DNA of 64,000 bases from the NCBI GenBank assembly GCA_035566435.1, contig DATMRF010000085.1, positions 8,898 to 72,897 of the forward strand, read 5' to 3'. Source of the DNA: DATMRF01 sp035566435 (GTDB taxonomy: Bacteria > Verrucomicrobiota > Verrucomicrobiia > Limisphaerales > UBA8199). The notes below the pieces were generated by a model that saw only the letters and a list, made by a program, of their open reading frames with translations, searched no databases and was not told the DNA's origin. The translations under genes and the position numbers were made by a program. Below are positions 36,001 through 45,500 of the stretch, in pieces. Each line of letters starts with the position of its first letter. Position 1 is the stretch's first letter.

Positions 36001-39000
36001 CCCGTCTGATTGGCGGTTCCACACCCGGCCCGGGAAATATCGGCCTGCTTTACACCAATTACTTCGTCAACAAGAGTCAGTTGTCGTTTGATGTGGACCT
36101 CATTCGCACCAATGGCACCCTTGGCTATTCCTCCGCCAACTTCGCCGCCCAGGCAGGCTTGGCTCAAAGCGGTGTTGATTATGTCTATAACAGCGCGGCG
36201 CCGGTTTACGTCGGCTCCTGGTGGCCTTCTGACCTGGTGACGCCCTTTTTTCCCGACACTCCCCGGGCTCTGACCCGCGCGCATAGTGATGGATTCTCGG
36301 GCACCAATGAGCTCCCGGTGGACGTCTATGGCCACTATTGGTTTGGCTATACACCCGCCAAGGTCACGATCCCGATCAAGAACAGTGGCGTGCCGGGCGA
36401 TATCAATACTATCATCCAAATGGCCAACCCCAGCGGCGCCGACCAATTCTTTCTGGGCGGTCAAAACATCCCGCTTGGCAACGCTTTGGGCGTCTCCGCC
36501 GCCCCCTTCACGATTGTCGATGACAGCCAAAGCCCCGGCGTCATCAGCTTCGCTTCCGCGACTTACTACGTCAACGAACAGGGTACCAATGCCGTGATCA
36601 CCCTCGTCCGCACCAACGGCAGCGCCGGGTATCCTTCCGTCGTCTTTTCCACCAGCGATGGCACCGGCCGCGCCGGTTCTAACTACACTGCGGTGCTCAA
36701 CAAACGGGTTAGCTTTGCCCCCGGCATTACGGTTCTGACCAACATCATCGTTCCGATCATTGATGATGGCGTCAGCGAACCCAATGGGTTGACCGTGAAC
36801 CTGCGCCTCTCAAGCGTCCAGGGCGCCACCCTTGGCCGGTCCACCGCCACGCTTCAGATCATCGATAACGATTTCGCCCCGGGCTACGTGACCTTTTCCT
36901 CCGCTTCCTACACCACCAATGAAAGCGCTGGCGCGGTCACGCTCACGGTTACCCGTTCCGGCGCGAACCGGGGCACCGTTACGGTCCAGTGTGCAACCAC
37001 CAATGTAACCGCTATCAATGGCGTGAACTACCGCGCGATTACCAACACGCTGTCCTGGGATGACGGCGATGCTACCCCGCGCTTTGTCACCGTCCCTTTG
37101 ATTCATGACGGCTTGGTTGGCTCCAACACCACGTTTAAGGCCTTCCTCTACAACCCGACAGTCAATACCGCCAACAGCCCGGGGACCGTTCTGGCAGCGT
37201 CGCCCACCACCGCTTTGGTCACTATTCTCGACGATGATTTCTTCGGCCATCTGCAATTTAGCTCCCCAAGCTATGTGGTTAACGAGGACGGCGGTTATGC
37301 GACTTTAACCGTGACCCGCACTGGCGGCGCGGCTCAGGCTCTGTCCGTCAACTATGCTACCAGCGACGGCTCCGCCGTGTCCAGCGGCACACTACCCAAT
37401 TACGTTGCTACCTCGGGCACTCTGACCTTCAACCCGGGCGAGGTCAGCAAGAGTTTTACGGTGCCCCTGCTCGATGACGGTGTCGTCGATCCACTGCCAC
37501 AAAGCTTCTTCTTTTTCGTCACCTTGTCGGGGCTGACCCCGCCGGGCGCCGCCCTTGGGTCTCCCGCCAGCGCCGCGGTGCAGATCCGCGACGCTCAAAC
37601 TTTCAATCAGCCCTCCGGCTCGCCGGACACCAGCTTTGTTCCCATCCCCGGCTTCGACGGGAACGTTTTGAGCGTAAGCCTTCAGCCCAACGGCCAAATT
37701 ATTGCCGCTGGCGCCTTCGCCACGGTGGATAATTTCCCGCGCCGGGGAGTCGCGCGCCTTAATTCGGATTCCAGTCTCGACGGCTTCTTCCTCGCCGGCT
37801 TGTCGGGAGCGGACGGCCAGGTCAACGCTTCGCTCGTTCAGTCCGATGGCCGCATCCTGCTCGGCGGCAGTTTTACAAACTTTAACGGCATCCCGGTGAA
37901 TCGCCTCGCCCGCCTTCAGGGCAACGGCGCACTGGACAGTTCTTTCACGCTGAGCGCCGGTGGCGACAACACTATCTTTGCCCTGGCCGAAACATTTGTG
38001 CCCGACCGCCGGTTGCTGATTGGCGGCAGCTTCATCAACATGAACGGCTTCCCTCACGCTGGGCTTGCTCGCCTGAATAATAATGGGAGTCTGGATCCCA
38101 CCTTCAGCCAGGCCTTGAACATCAACGGCACCGTCTATGCCATCGCCGTCTATCCCACCAACACGATTCAGGCCGGGAAAATCCTCATTGGCGGTGGTTT
38201 TAGCGCGATTAACGGCCAGGGCTACAACGGTCTGGCGCGGCTCAATCCCGATGGCACGCTCGATATCACGTTTAACCCGGGGGGCGCTGGCGCCAACGAC
38301 ATCGTCCGCGCCCTCGCCATCCAGCTCGATGGCCGCGTGGTCGCCGGTGGCGCTTTCACTAGCTTCAAAAACACACCTTGTGGGCGGATCACCCGGCTCA
38401 ATTTGGACGGCTCGGTCGATGCCACTTTCAATACCGGCCCGGGCGCTGATGATACCGTCGCGGCGCTCGCCATCCAGCAGGATAACCGGATCGTCGCCGT
38501 CGGTCAGTTTACCCACGCCAACGGTGTCTCCCGCAGCCGCATTACCCGCCTGCTGCCGGACGGCACGGTGGATCCTTCCATCAACTTCGGCCTGGGCGCA
38601 GACAACTTCATCAACGCCCTTGCTATCCAGCCCGACGGCATGCTCGTCATTGGCGGCGGGTTCACCCAGTTCGACAGCCTGGCTCGCCCGCACCTCGCTC
38701 GGCTCTACGGCGGCTCTGTCGTCGGCTCCGGCAACTTCGAATTCACCGCCGGCAATTACACCATCGATGAGGACTCCACCAATGCCGTCATCACCATTCG
38801 GCGCCGCGGCGGCACCAGCGGCAACGTTTCCATCGGTTTCGCAACCGCTGACAATACGGCGGTCGCCGGCATCAATTACTCGAACGTTTCCACGACCTTG
38901 TATTTCCCGGTCGGCGAAACCATCCGCGCCGTAACCATTCCGGTTCGCCAGGATTTTCAGATCACTCCGGACCTCATCGTCAATCTCGCGCTCTCCAATC

Positions 39001-42000
39001 CGCTGCCGCCTTCCACTTTGGGGGATCAGCCGGTCGCAACGCTCACCATATTCAACGACGACTGCGCCGTGAGCTTCGATGCCGCCGCTTACCGCATCAA
39101 CGAGAATGTTCCCAATGGGTTGGGAGATCTTTTTGCCGTGCGTCAGGGGAGCAGCCGCCGCCTCGCGACGGTGGACTTTATGACCACCACCAACGGCACC
39201 GCGCTGTCCGGCGTCAATTACCTGCCCTTGACGAACACCGTGGTGTTTCAACCGGGCCAGAGCAACGCCCTCATCCAGGTCCCCATCCTGGCCACACCAG
39301 GTGTCGCTGAAGGCGATGTGACGGTCACGATGGTGTTGACCAATGCCAATCATGCGCTGCTGTTTGCTCCCGACCAGGCGACCCTGACGATCGTCGATGT
39401 GGACCAGGCGCCGGGATTGTTCTTTTTCTCGCGCACCAACTACGTTGTCGGCGAGGGCGACGGCTTTGCCTACGTCACTGTCCTTCGCACCAACGGTCAC
39501 ACCGGCGTCGTCAACCTGAACTTCGATACCGTCCCCGGCAGCGCCACACCAGGCCTCAAATATGGCTCCACCAATTTTCTCATGAGCTTCCAGGATGGGG
39601 AGACCGCCAAGACAGTCGCCATCCCGATCTTCGAGGAAAACCAGGTCGAGGGCACCGAGACCTTCTTCGTGACCCTCTCGGATCCTGGTGGCGCTATCAC
39701 CAACATCCTTGGCCCCGCGGTCGTCCCGGTCGCCATCATCGATGACGACTTCGGCGTCGGTTTCTCCAGCCCGATTTATATTTCTACCGAGACCGACCCC
39801 AGCGTCACCCTCGTCGTCAACCGCGTAGGAACGAACGGCACCACCACCGTTAGCTTCTCGACTACGAATGGCACCGCAGTCGCGGGCACCAATTACGTCG
39901 CGGCCTCAGGCACTCTGAGCTTCGCCCCCGGGGAAACCCTCAAGACGTTTAGTGTGTCGCTGCTGCATGACCCCAGAGTCACCGGTCCGCTTGCCTTCAA
40001 CGTCAACCTCTTCGCGGCCTCCGCCCCGACGCAAATCTTCACCAACAACCCGGCGACGGTCACGGTCAACGACGCCGACCCGGGCCTCGCGTTCACCAAT
40101 GCGAATTTCTACACCAGCAAGAGCGCGACCAACGTCCTTATCTCCGTGCTCCGCTCGAATGCCAACACCGGCATCGTCTCGGTCAATTACTCCACCGTCG
40201 AGGGTACCGCCCTGGCCGGCGTGGACTTCATACCCACCAACGGCGTGCTTACTTTCAGCAACGGCATCGCCCTGCAGGGGTTTAATGTTCCCATCATCAA
40301 CAACCAGGAGGTCGCGCCTGACCGCACTTTCTTTGTTAACATCTTCAACCCGACTGCCCCGGGCCAGATCCTCGAACCCAGCACCGCCGCGGTGACCATC
40401 ACCAATGACCTCACCGGCCTCAGCTTTTCCAGCCCCGCCTACAAGGTAAACGAGAACGGCGTCCAGGCCCTCATTACTGTCCTCCGCACCGGCTTCACCA
40501 ATAGCACCGTCTCGGTCGATTACTTCACCGCCGATGGCTCGGCTCGCGCCGGGATCAATTACTCCAATGTTTCCGGCACCTTCACCTTCACCAATGGCGA
40601 GACCGCCAAGACTTTCGCCGTGCCTGTCATCGACGATTCACTTGTCACCGGCGACAAGACCGTCCTGCTCGGCCTGCGCAACGCGGTGGGCCACGTCGTG
40701 CTGGTCAACCCCAGCGCTTCGGTCCTTACCATGGTGGAAACCGACGGCAGTCTGATTGTCCCCGCGGGCACGGCGTTGCTTTCCGAGAGCTTTTCGCCTC
40801 CGAATGGCTCCATTGACCCGGGCGAAACCGTGACCATTCTCTTTGCCTTCCGCAATTCGGCCGGCACCAACACCGTCAACCTCGTTGCCACGCTGCTGGC
40901 CACCAACGGCATAACCAGCCCGAGCGGCCCGCAGACCTACGGCGTCCTGGCGGTCCACGGCCCTTCCGTCTCGCGGCCGTTTACCTTTACCGCCAACGCC
41001 ACCAACGGCCAGGTCATCCAGGCCACCTTCCAGTTCACCGACGGGACCTCGCCCACTAACTTCGCCGTCGTCTCTCTCGTGGTCGGCCAAACTACCGCGC
41101 TTTTCTCGAACACCGTGTCGATTGTGATAAACGACAACACCAATGCCTCCCCGTATCCCTCCAGCATCAATGTCGGCTCCCTGCCGGGACTTGTCTCCAA
41201 GGCGGTGGTTACGTTTACGAATCTGAACCACGACTCGCCAGCAGATATCGCCGCGCTGTTGGTCTCCCCCGCCGGCCAGAAGTCCCTGCTCATGGCTAAA
41301 TGCGGCTCCGACCTCAGCGTCCGGCAAGTGACCCTTACCTTTGATGATGCGGCCGGTTCGGCGTTGCCGCAGTCTGCTCAGCTCACGTCCGGAACCTATC
41401 GGCCAACCTCGTTCGCCTTCGCGACTCCGCCGTTCCCGCCCGCCCTGACGCCGCCTGCTCCTTATGCCAACAATCTCGCCGCCTTTAACGGCTTCAATCC
41501 CAATGGTGTGTGGTCCCTTTATATTATCGACGATCAGCAGCTTTATTCCGGCATTATCTCCAACGGCTGGCTCCTGAAGCTGACGACGAGTGCTCCCATC
41601 CTCGGAAACGCCGACCTCGCCCTCAGCATGACCGCCTCTCCCAATCCGGTCATCGCCAGCAGCAACCTGACCTACACGCTTACCCTCACGAACTTCGGCC
41701 CCTCTGCCGCCGCGAATATTTTCGTCACCAACACCATGCCGCCCGGAGCCGGCTATGTCAGTAGCAGTCCGGCTCTAGGAACAGCTTCGACCAATGGCGC
41801 TGGCCTGCTGGTCTGGAGTATCTCGGCCTTGACAAATGGTGGCACCGCCTCCCTCACGCTCGTCGTCCGCCCGCCCGCCGCCGGCTTCATCACGAACTCC
41901 GCCTTCGTCACCAATTCCGTTGTGGATCTCAACCCGGATGACAATGTCGCTTCGGCGGTCGTCTTGGTGACTACTCCGATTGCCGACCTCGCGGTGAGCC

Positions 42001-42560
42001 TGGCGGGGGTGCCCAACCCGGTTTTGAGCGGCAATAACCTGACCTACACTATCACCGTCACCAATCTCGGTCCCGCCACGGCCACCTCAGTGTCCGTTAC
42101 CGATACCCTGCCACCCGGTGTCAATTTCATTTCCGCCACGCCCCCCGGCTACGCCCTCATTGGCAGCCAGGTCACCTTCGCCAACCTCGGTGACCTCGGC
42201 AGCGGCGGCCAGCTCGCGGCCACGATCGTTGTCCGCCCCGCCGTCGGCGGCACCCTCACCAACTCCGTTACCACCGCCTCCGGCATCCCGGACCCGCTGA
42301 AGGTCAACAACTCGGCCTCCATCAAAACCGTCGTGATCCCGGTCGTCGTCACCCTCACGCAATCTGGCGCCAATCTGATCATTAGCTGGCCGTCCGACGC
42401 TGTGGGTTATTATCTGGAGACCACGACCAGCCTTCAGCCGCCTGCCGTCTGGACGCCCGTCACCTCTCCGCAGCCGATCGGCGTCGGCGGTCAGCAGACC
42501 GTCACTCTCCCGCTCGGCAATGGAACGCAATTCTATCGCGTCCATGGCCAGGCCCAATGA
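33066..42560 (+). CDS. Giant surface protein: Calx-beta domains with two delta-60 propellers
   Basis: 3164 aa from ATG 33066; signal peptide ending TSAWA. Order by approximate residue: pre-peptidase-C-like beta domain (35-200); a Calx-beta domain (250-350); seven delta-60 repeats (577-945; unit core LAVQPDGKILIGG...ARLNxDGxxDTxFxPG); about four Calx-beta domains (1000-1520); seven more delta-60 repeats (1525-1888); six Calx-beta domains (1890-2560); a CARDB-like module (ESFSPPNGSIDPGETV); a P-like domain (2680-2850); two DUF11 repeats; and a tail ending FYRVHGQAQ. Calx-beta domains bind calcium in known proteins. Likely an adhesin or matrix scaffold. The gap to the next gene is 30 bp. Confidence 0.85.
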   Translation: MCRLRLSIKSWNPLGLLPLGLLAGLGLAATSAWAQPANDRFQNATPIGGQFGSVVGSNLGATNQPGEPSHAGNPATWSIWYAWTAPESGEVTFDTLGSTNAVGQIMDTVLAVYTGSTVSQLLQVAANDDYYPLRQQLEESQTIGTGPGNLAFFVPIIVPFAGPSVLRFNAVAGTTYYIAVDSKVNQGTISLNWAFRPSGAFRFATESFDYSSQLFGTSPTPVPLYMCSEAESLPDWESTHDSYYRFDPEGVLVTVTRVAGSSGRMFVDYATRDGTAVAGFDYKPISGTLVFDDFEMSKTLVIAMGNSLSFSSRDFSVVLSNPRPAPLESPNVSPPRLDAPFATATVRIQSLENPQSDPDQYPDPTSGAAPTHDVYNFLHKNFRVPRDINSYWTRVQVSVARTLKLTAPNANDNGASINYRVNGVIGVDIPPQEFNNFFPLNPGSEYAIPEPSQACIWIYPWQNVTNWNNWDFQMSGNTPNADGTVTVPQSGLGIIEFLVRNDTLTKFNKDFNITIYRQDHNANQTVGEINECHVTILFDDATPPAGSVDEFYNTDFGSQMKPPVSTIPSNQAHPGTDGTVWDLAVQPDGKTLLVGEFATYNGTTRSCITRVLPAGAVDLTFDPGSGANDGVISKLGVLPDGSGRMMIGGSFTHFNGGVRKFIARLLPTGQQDTTFNPLQDPDGTIWALAVQTNNQVVIGGDFTAIGTVPRAHIARLNADGSLDTSFDPGGNAPNDTVWSVAVQPDGKILIGGQFTSLGSLNLGGLARLNSDGTADTAFNANLVPGVDGTVYTVVLQNGSDIVIGGEFQHVGIAQRTRIARLKGDATVDNTFNSGTGSDDTIYNISAQPDGSMYVGGIFSSYNGTRRSGLARLYPDGTADTTFLDTAYNQFAGLHRRYFERQAWPGPGPDPNPDPRPFVYASQVLPDGNVVVGGGFKQIGGGQADASIRFDPDYPYTTIDTNVWTEPKSRDGVRNRNNFARLIGGSTPGPGNIGLLYTNYFVNKSQLSFDVDLIRTNGTLGYSSANFAAQAGLAQSGVDYVYNSAAPVYVGSWWPSDLVTPFFPDTPRALTRAHSDGFSGTNELPVDVYGHYWFGYTPAKVTIPIKNSGVPGDINTIIQMANPSGADQFFLGGQNIPLGNALGVSAAPFTIVDDSQSPGVISFASATYYVNEQGTNAVITLVRTNGSAGYPSVVFSTSDGTGRAGSNYTAVLNKRVSFAPGITVLTNIIVPIIDDGVSEPNGLTVNLRLSSVQGATLGRSTATLQIIDNDFAPGYVTFSSASYTTNESAGAVTLTVTRSGANRGTVTVQCATTNVTAINGVNYRAITNTLSWDDGDATPRFVTVPLIHDGLVGSNTTFKAFLYNPTVNTANSPGTVLAASPTTALVTILDDDFFGHLQFSSPSYVVNEDGGYATLTVTRTGGAAQALSVNYATSDGSAVSSGTLPNYVATSGTLTFNPGEVSKSFTVPLLDDGVVDPLPQSFFFFVTLSGLTPPGAALGSPASAAVQIRDAQTFNQPSGSPDTSFVPIPGFDGNVLSVSLQPNGQIIAAGAFATVDNFPRRGVARLNSDSSLDGFFLAGLSGADGQVNASLVQSDGRILLGGSFTNFNGIPVNRLARLQGNGALDSSFTLSAGGDNTIFALAETFVPDRRLLIGGSFINMNGFPHAGLARLNNNGSLDPTFSQALNINGTVYAIAVYPTNTIQAGKILIGGGFSAINGQGYNGLARLNPDGTLDITFNPGGAGANDIVRALAIQLDGRVVAGGAFTSFKNTPCGRITRLNLDGSVDATFNTGPGADDTVAALAIQQDNRIVAVGQFTHANGVSRSRITRLLPDGTVDPSINFGLGADNFINALAIQPDGMLVIGGGFTQFDSLARPHLARLYGGSVVGSGNFEFTAGNYTIDEDSTNAVITIRRRGGTSGNVSIGFATADNTAVAGINYSNVSTTLYFPVGETIRAVTIPVRQDFQITPDLIVNLALSNPLPPSTLGDQPVATLTIFNDDCAVSFDAAAYRINENVPNGLGDLFAVRQGSSRRLATVDFMTTTNGTALSGVNYLPLTNTVVFQPGQSNALIQVPILATPGVAEGDVTVTMVLTNANHALLFAPDQATLTIVDVDQAPGLFFFSRTNYVVGEGDGFAYVTVLRTNGHTGVVNLNFDTVPGSATPGLKYGSTNFLMSFQDGETAKTVAIPIFEENQVEGTETFFVTLSDPGGAITNILGPAVVPVAIIDDDFGVGFSSPIYISTETDPSVTLVVNRVGTNGTTTVSFSTTNGTAVAGTNYVAASGTLSFAPGETLKTFSVSLLHDPRVTGPLAFNVNLFAASAPTQIFTNNPATVTVNDADPGLAFTNANFYTSKSATNVLISVLRSNANTGIVSVNYSTVEGTALAGVDFIPTNGVLTFSNGIALQGFNVPIINNQEVAPDRTFFVNIFNPTAPGQILEPSTAAVTITNDLTGLSFSSPAYKVNENGVQALITVLRTGFTNSTVSVDYFTADGSARAGINYSNVSGTFTFTNGETAKTFAVPVIDDSLVTGDKTVLLGLRNAVGHVVLVNPSASVLTMVETDGSLIVPAGTALLSESFSPPNGSIDPGETVTILFAFRNSAGTNTVNLVATLLATNGITSPSGPQTYGVLAVHGPSVSRPFTFTANATNGQVIQATFQFTDGTSPTNFAVVSLVVGQTTALFSNTVSIVINDNTNASPYPSSINVGSLPGLVSKAVVTFTNLNHDSPADIAALLVSPAGQKSLLMAKCGSDLSVRQVTLTFDDAAGSALPQSAQLTSGTYRPTSFAFATPPFPPALTPPAPYANNLAAFNGFNPNGVWSLYIIDDQQLYSGIISNGWLLKLTTSAPILGNADLALSMTASPNPVIASSNLTYTLTLTNFGPSAAANIFVTNTMPPGAGYVSSSPALGTASTNGAGLLVWSISALTNGGTASLTLVVRPPAAGFITNSAFVTNSVVDLNPDDNVASAVVLVTTPIADLAVSLAGVPNPVLSGNNLTYTITVTNLGPATATSVSVTDTLPPGVNFISATPPGYALIGSQVTFANLGDLGSGGQLAATIVVRPAVGGTLTNSVTTASGIPDPLKVNNSASIKTVVIPVVVTLTQSGANLIISWPSDAVGYYLETTTSLQPPAVWTPVTSPQPIGVGGQQTVTLPLGNGTQFYRVHGQAQ

Positions 42561-42590
42561 CGACCGCGCTTTGGCATTTCCTTTTAGACT

Positions 42591-45500
42591 ATGAAGCTCA
42601 CCATTGAACGGCTCTTCGCCCGCCGGAGTCTCTGCTCCCGCGCGCTTTTTCTGGCTGCGGCTCTTGCTGGAACTCTGGCCGCCTCCGCCGAACCTCTCAG
42701 CGAAAGCGCGCTCAACCAGATTACAGCCCTTCGCGCGGAGAAAGAGTCACGCTCTTTCGCGCAGCAGAAGATGGATTCGCATTTGGTATATGCGCTTAAG
42801 CAGAGCCTCCATCAGCCCGTTGCCCCGGGCGTCGGTAATCTGCGGCTGAACCTCAAAACGGAGGCTGACGGCCGGGTCTGGGTCGATCTCAAGGCCACCA
42901 TCACGCCGCAACTCCTCAACGATATCCGCGCCGCCAACGGCACCGTGCTGAACAGCTTCCCGCAGTACAACGCCACCCGTATTCTTATTCCGCTTGCTTT
43001 CGCCGAAACCCTGGCGGGCCGCTCCGATGTGCAATTTGTCCAATCCGCGGTCCAGGCCGCCACCCGCACCGGGAGCGTGGATTCCGAAGGTGATGTCACC
43101 CATTCCGCGATCACTGCCCGGCCGGCATTTCGTGTTGATGGCTCTGGTGTGAAGGTTGGTGTCCTTTCCGACAGCGTGGATTTCATGGCCCAGGCCCAAA
43201 GCTCGGGTGACCTTCCGCCCGACCTCGTTGTTCTGCCCGGTCAAAGTGGTGTGCCTGGAAGTGGGGAAGGGACCGCCATGCTCGAAATCGTTTACGACCT
43301 TGCCCCCGGTTCAAAACTGTTCTTCGCCACCGCGAACGGCGGCCCTGCGCAGTTCGCTCGGAACATTCGCGACCTTCGTTCCGCCGGTTGCGACATCATT
43401 GTCGATGATGTCGGCTACTTCGATGAATCTCCCTTCCAGGACGGCATCATCGCCCAGGCCGTCAACAGCGTTACCGCCAGTGGCGCCCTCTACTTCTCTT
43501 CCGCCGGCAATGAAGGCAGTAAGCGGCATGGCACCTCGGGCACCTGGGAGGGTGATTTCGTCGACGGCGGCCCCGCCGGCGCTCCGGTCAATGGCAAGGG
43601 TGGCAACCTCCTGAGTTTCGGCGCTACCACGTATGATACCGCCGTCCAACCCGGCTTTGCTGTCATTCTTCTTTGGTCTGATCCGTTGGGTCTTTCCACC
43701 AACGACTACGACTTGTACGTTCTGGACACTAACGGCGTCAATGTCGTCAGCAGCTCGACCACCATCCAAAACGGCAGCCAGGACCCGTTCGAAATCGTTC
43801 CGCCCGCGAATCCCGGCGAGCGAATTGTGGTCGTGAAGGCCTCCGGCGATCCCCGGTTCCTGCACATCGACACGATTCGCGGGCAGTTGCTGATCAATAC
43901 GGACGGCAACATCACCGGCCATCCCTGTGCGACGAATGCCTTCGCCGTCTCGGCGGTTGACATCCACACCTCCTTCCCAAACCCATTCGCTGGTGGCCCG
44001 GCCAATCCCGTCGAGTTTTTCAGTACCGATGGTCCGCGGCGCGTTTTTTATAATGCAGATGGCACGCCCATAACCCCCGGAAATTTTCTGTCCACGGGCG
44101 GTTACGTTCGCGCCAAGCCGGATATCACGGCTGCTGACGGGGTTTCGACCACTCTGCCGCCGTTCTCCGGGCTCAATCCTTTTTTCGGCACTTCCGCGGC
44201 CGCCCCGCACGCCGCCGCCATTGCGGCGCTCCTGGAATCCTATAATCCGGAGCTCGATCCCGCCCAAATCCGCACGGTTCTAACCGGCACGGCCCTCGAT
44301 AACGAGGCTCCGGGTTATGATTTCAACAGCGGTTACGGCATCGTCATGGCGGACCTGGCGCTGGGCGGCGCGCCTTTGCCCCGGCCGCTTCCTGCCCTCA
44401 TCGTTGCCACCAATTTCATTTCCGGCGGCAACGGCAACGGTATTATCGAATTCAACGAGTGCAATAACCTCGATGTGGTTCTGACAAATGTCGGGCGCGC
44501 CAACGCCACCGGCGTCCGCGTCAGCGTTACCACCACCACTCCCGGCGTCATCATCGCGCAGCCCAACTCGCCGTATCCGAATATTGCGACCAACAATGCG
44601 GCGACGAATTTTACCAGCTTCAAGGTCAGCACTGCGCCGGATTTCAACTGCGGCATTCCGATCGATTTGACGATCCTGGTCAAGTGTGACCAGGTGGTGT
44701 TGACCAACCAACTCACGCTCCCGACCGGCGTGCCGGGGATTCCCTTGCGGTTCGACAGTTTCGATCAGGTTTTCATCCCGGATGTCGGGGCGACTAATTC
44801 CATCATTGTAGTTTCCAATGTCACTTTTGCCCTTAGCAAATTCACGGTATCGATGTTCATCAGCCACACCTTCGACCGCGACCTGATTCTCCAACTCGTT
44901 TCCCCGGACGGCATGACGAACACCCTGGCGACCCACCTTGGCGGCGGCGGCCAGAATTACGGCCTGGCTTGCAGCCCTGACAGCCAACGCACTACGTTCG
45001 ACGATTCGGCGACCAACTTCATCGGGGGCTCGTTCGCTCCTTTCGTCGGCTCGTTTAAACCGGAACAGCCGCTGGCGAATTTTGCAGGTAAGGCCGGGAC
45101 CAATGTCAACGGTCCCTGGCAGCTTCTCATAACAGACACCGCGCTCCGCGACGTCGGCACGCTCCATTGCTGGGCGCTCACGATGACTCCAACCGTCTGC
45201 ACTAATGGCGGCGGCGAATGCCCCGGCTCGGACCTGGCGATTGGGATGGTGGCTTCTCCGCAACCGGTGATCGTGGGCGCCAACTTGAAGTACACCATTT
45301 CGGTCACCAACAACGGACCCAGTACGGCTAAGAACGTGTCCGTCAGCCAGGTGCTTCCCAGCAACACCATTTTCGTCTCCGCCACAGCCTCGCAAGGCTC
45401 TGCCGCCCAGGCCGGTGGCGTTGTCAGCGCCGACCTCGGCCAGATGAGCGCCGGCGGAACCGCAACGGTCACGGTCATTGTCATCCCGGCGACTGTCGGC

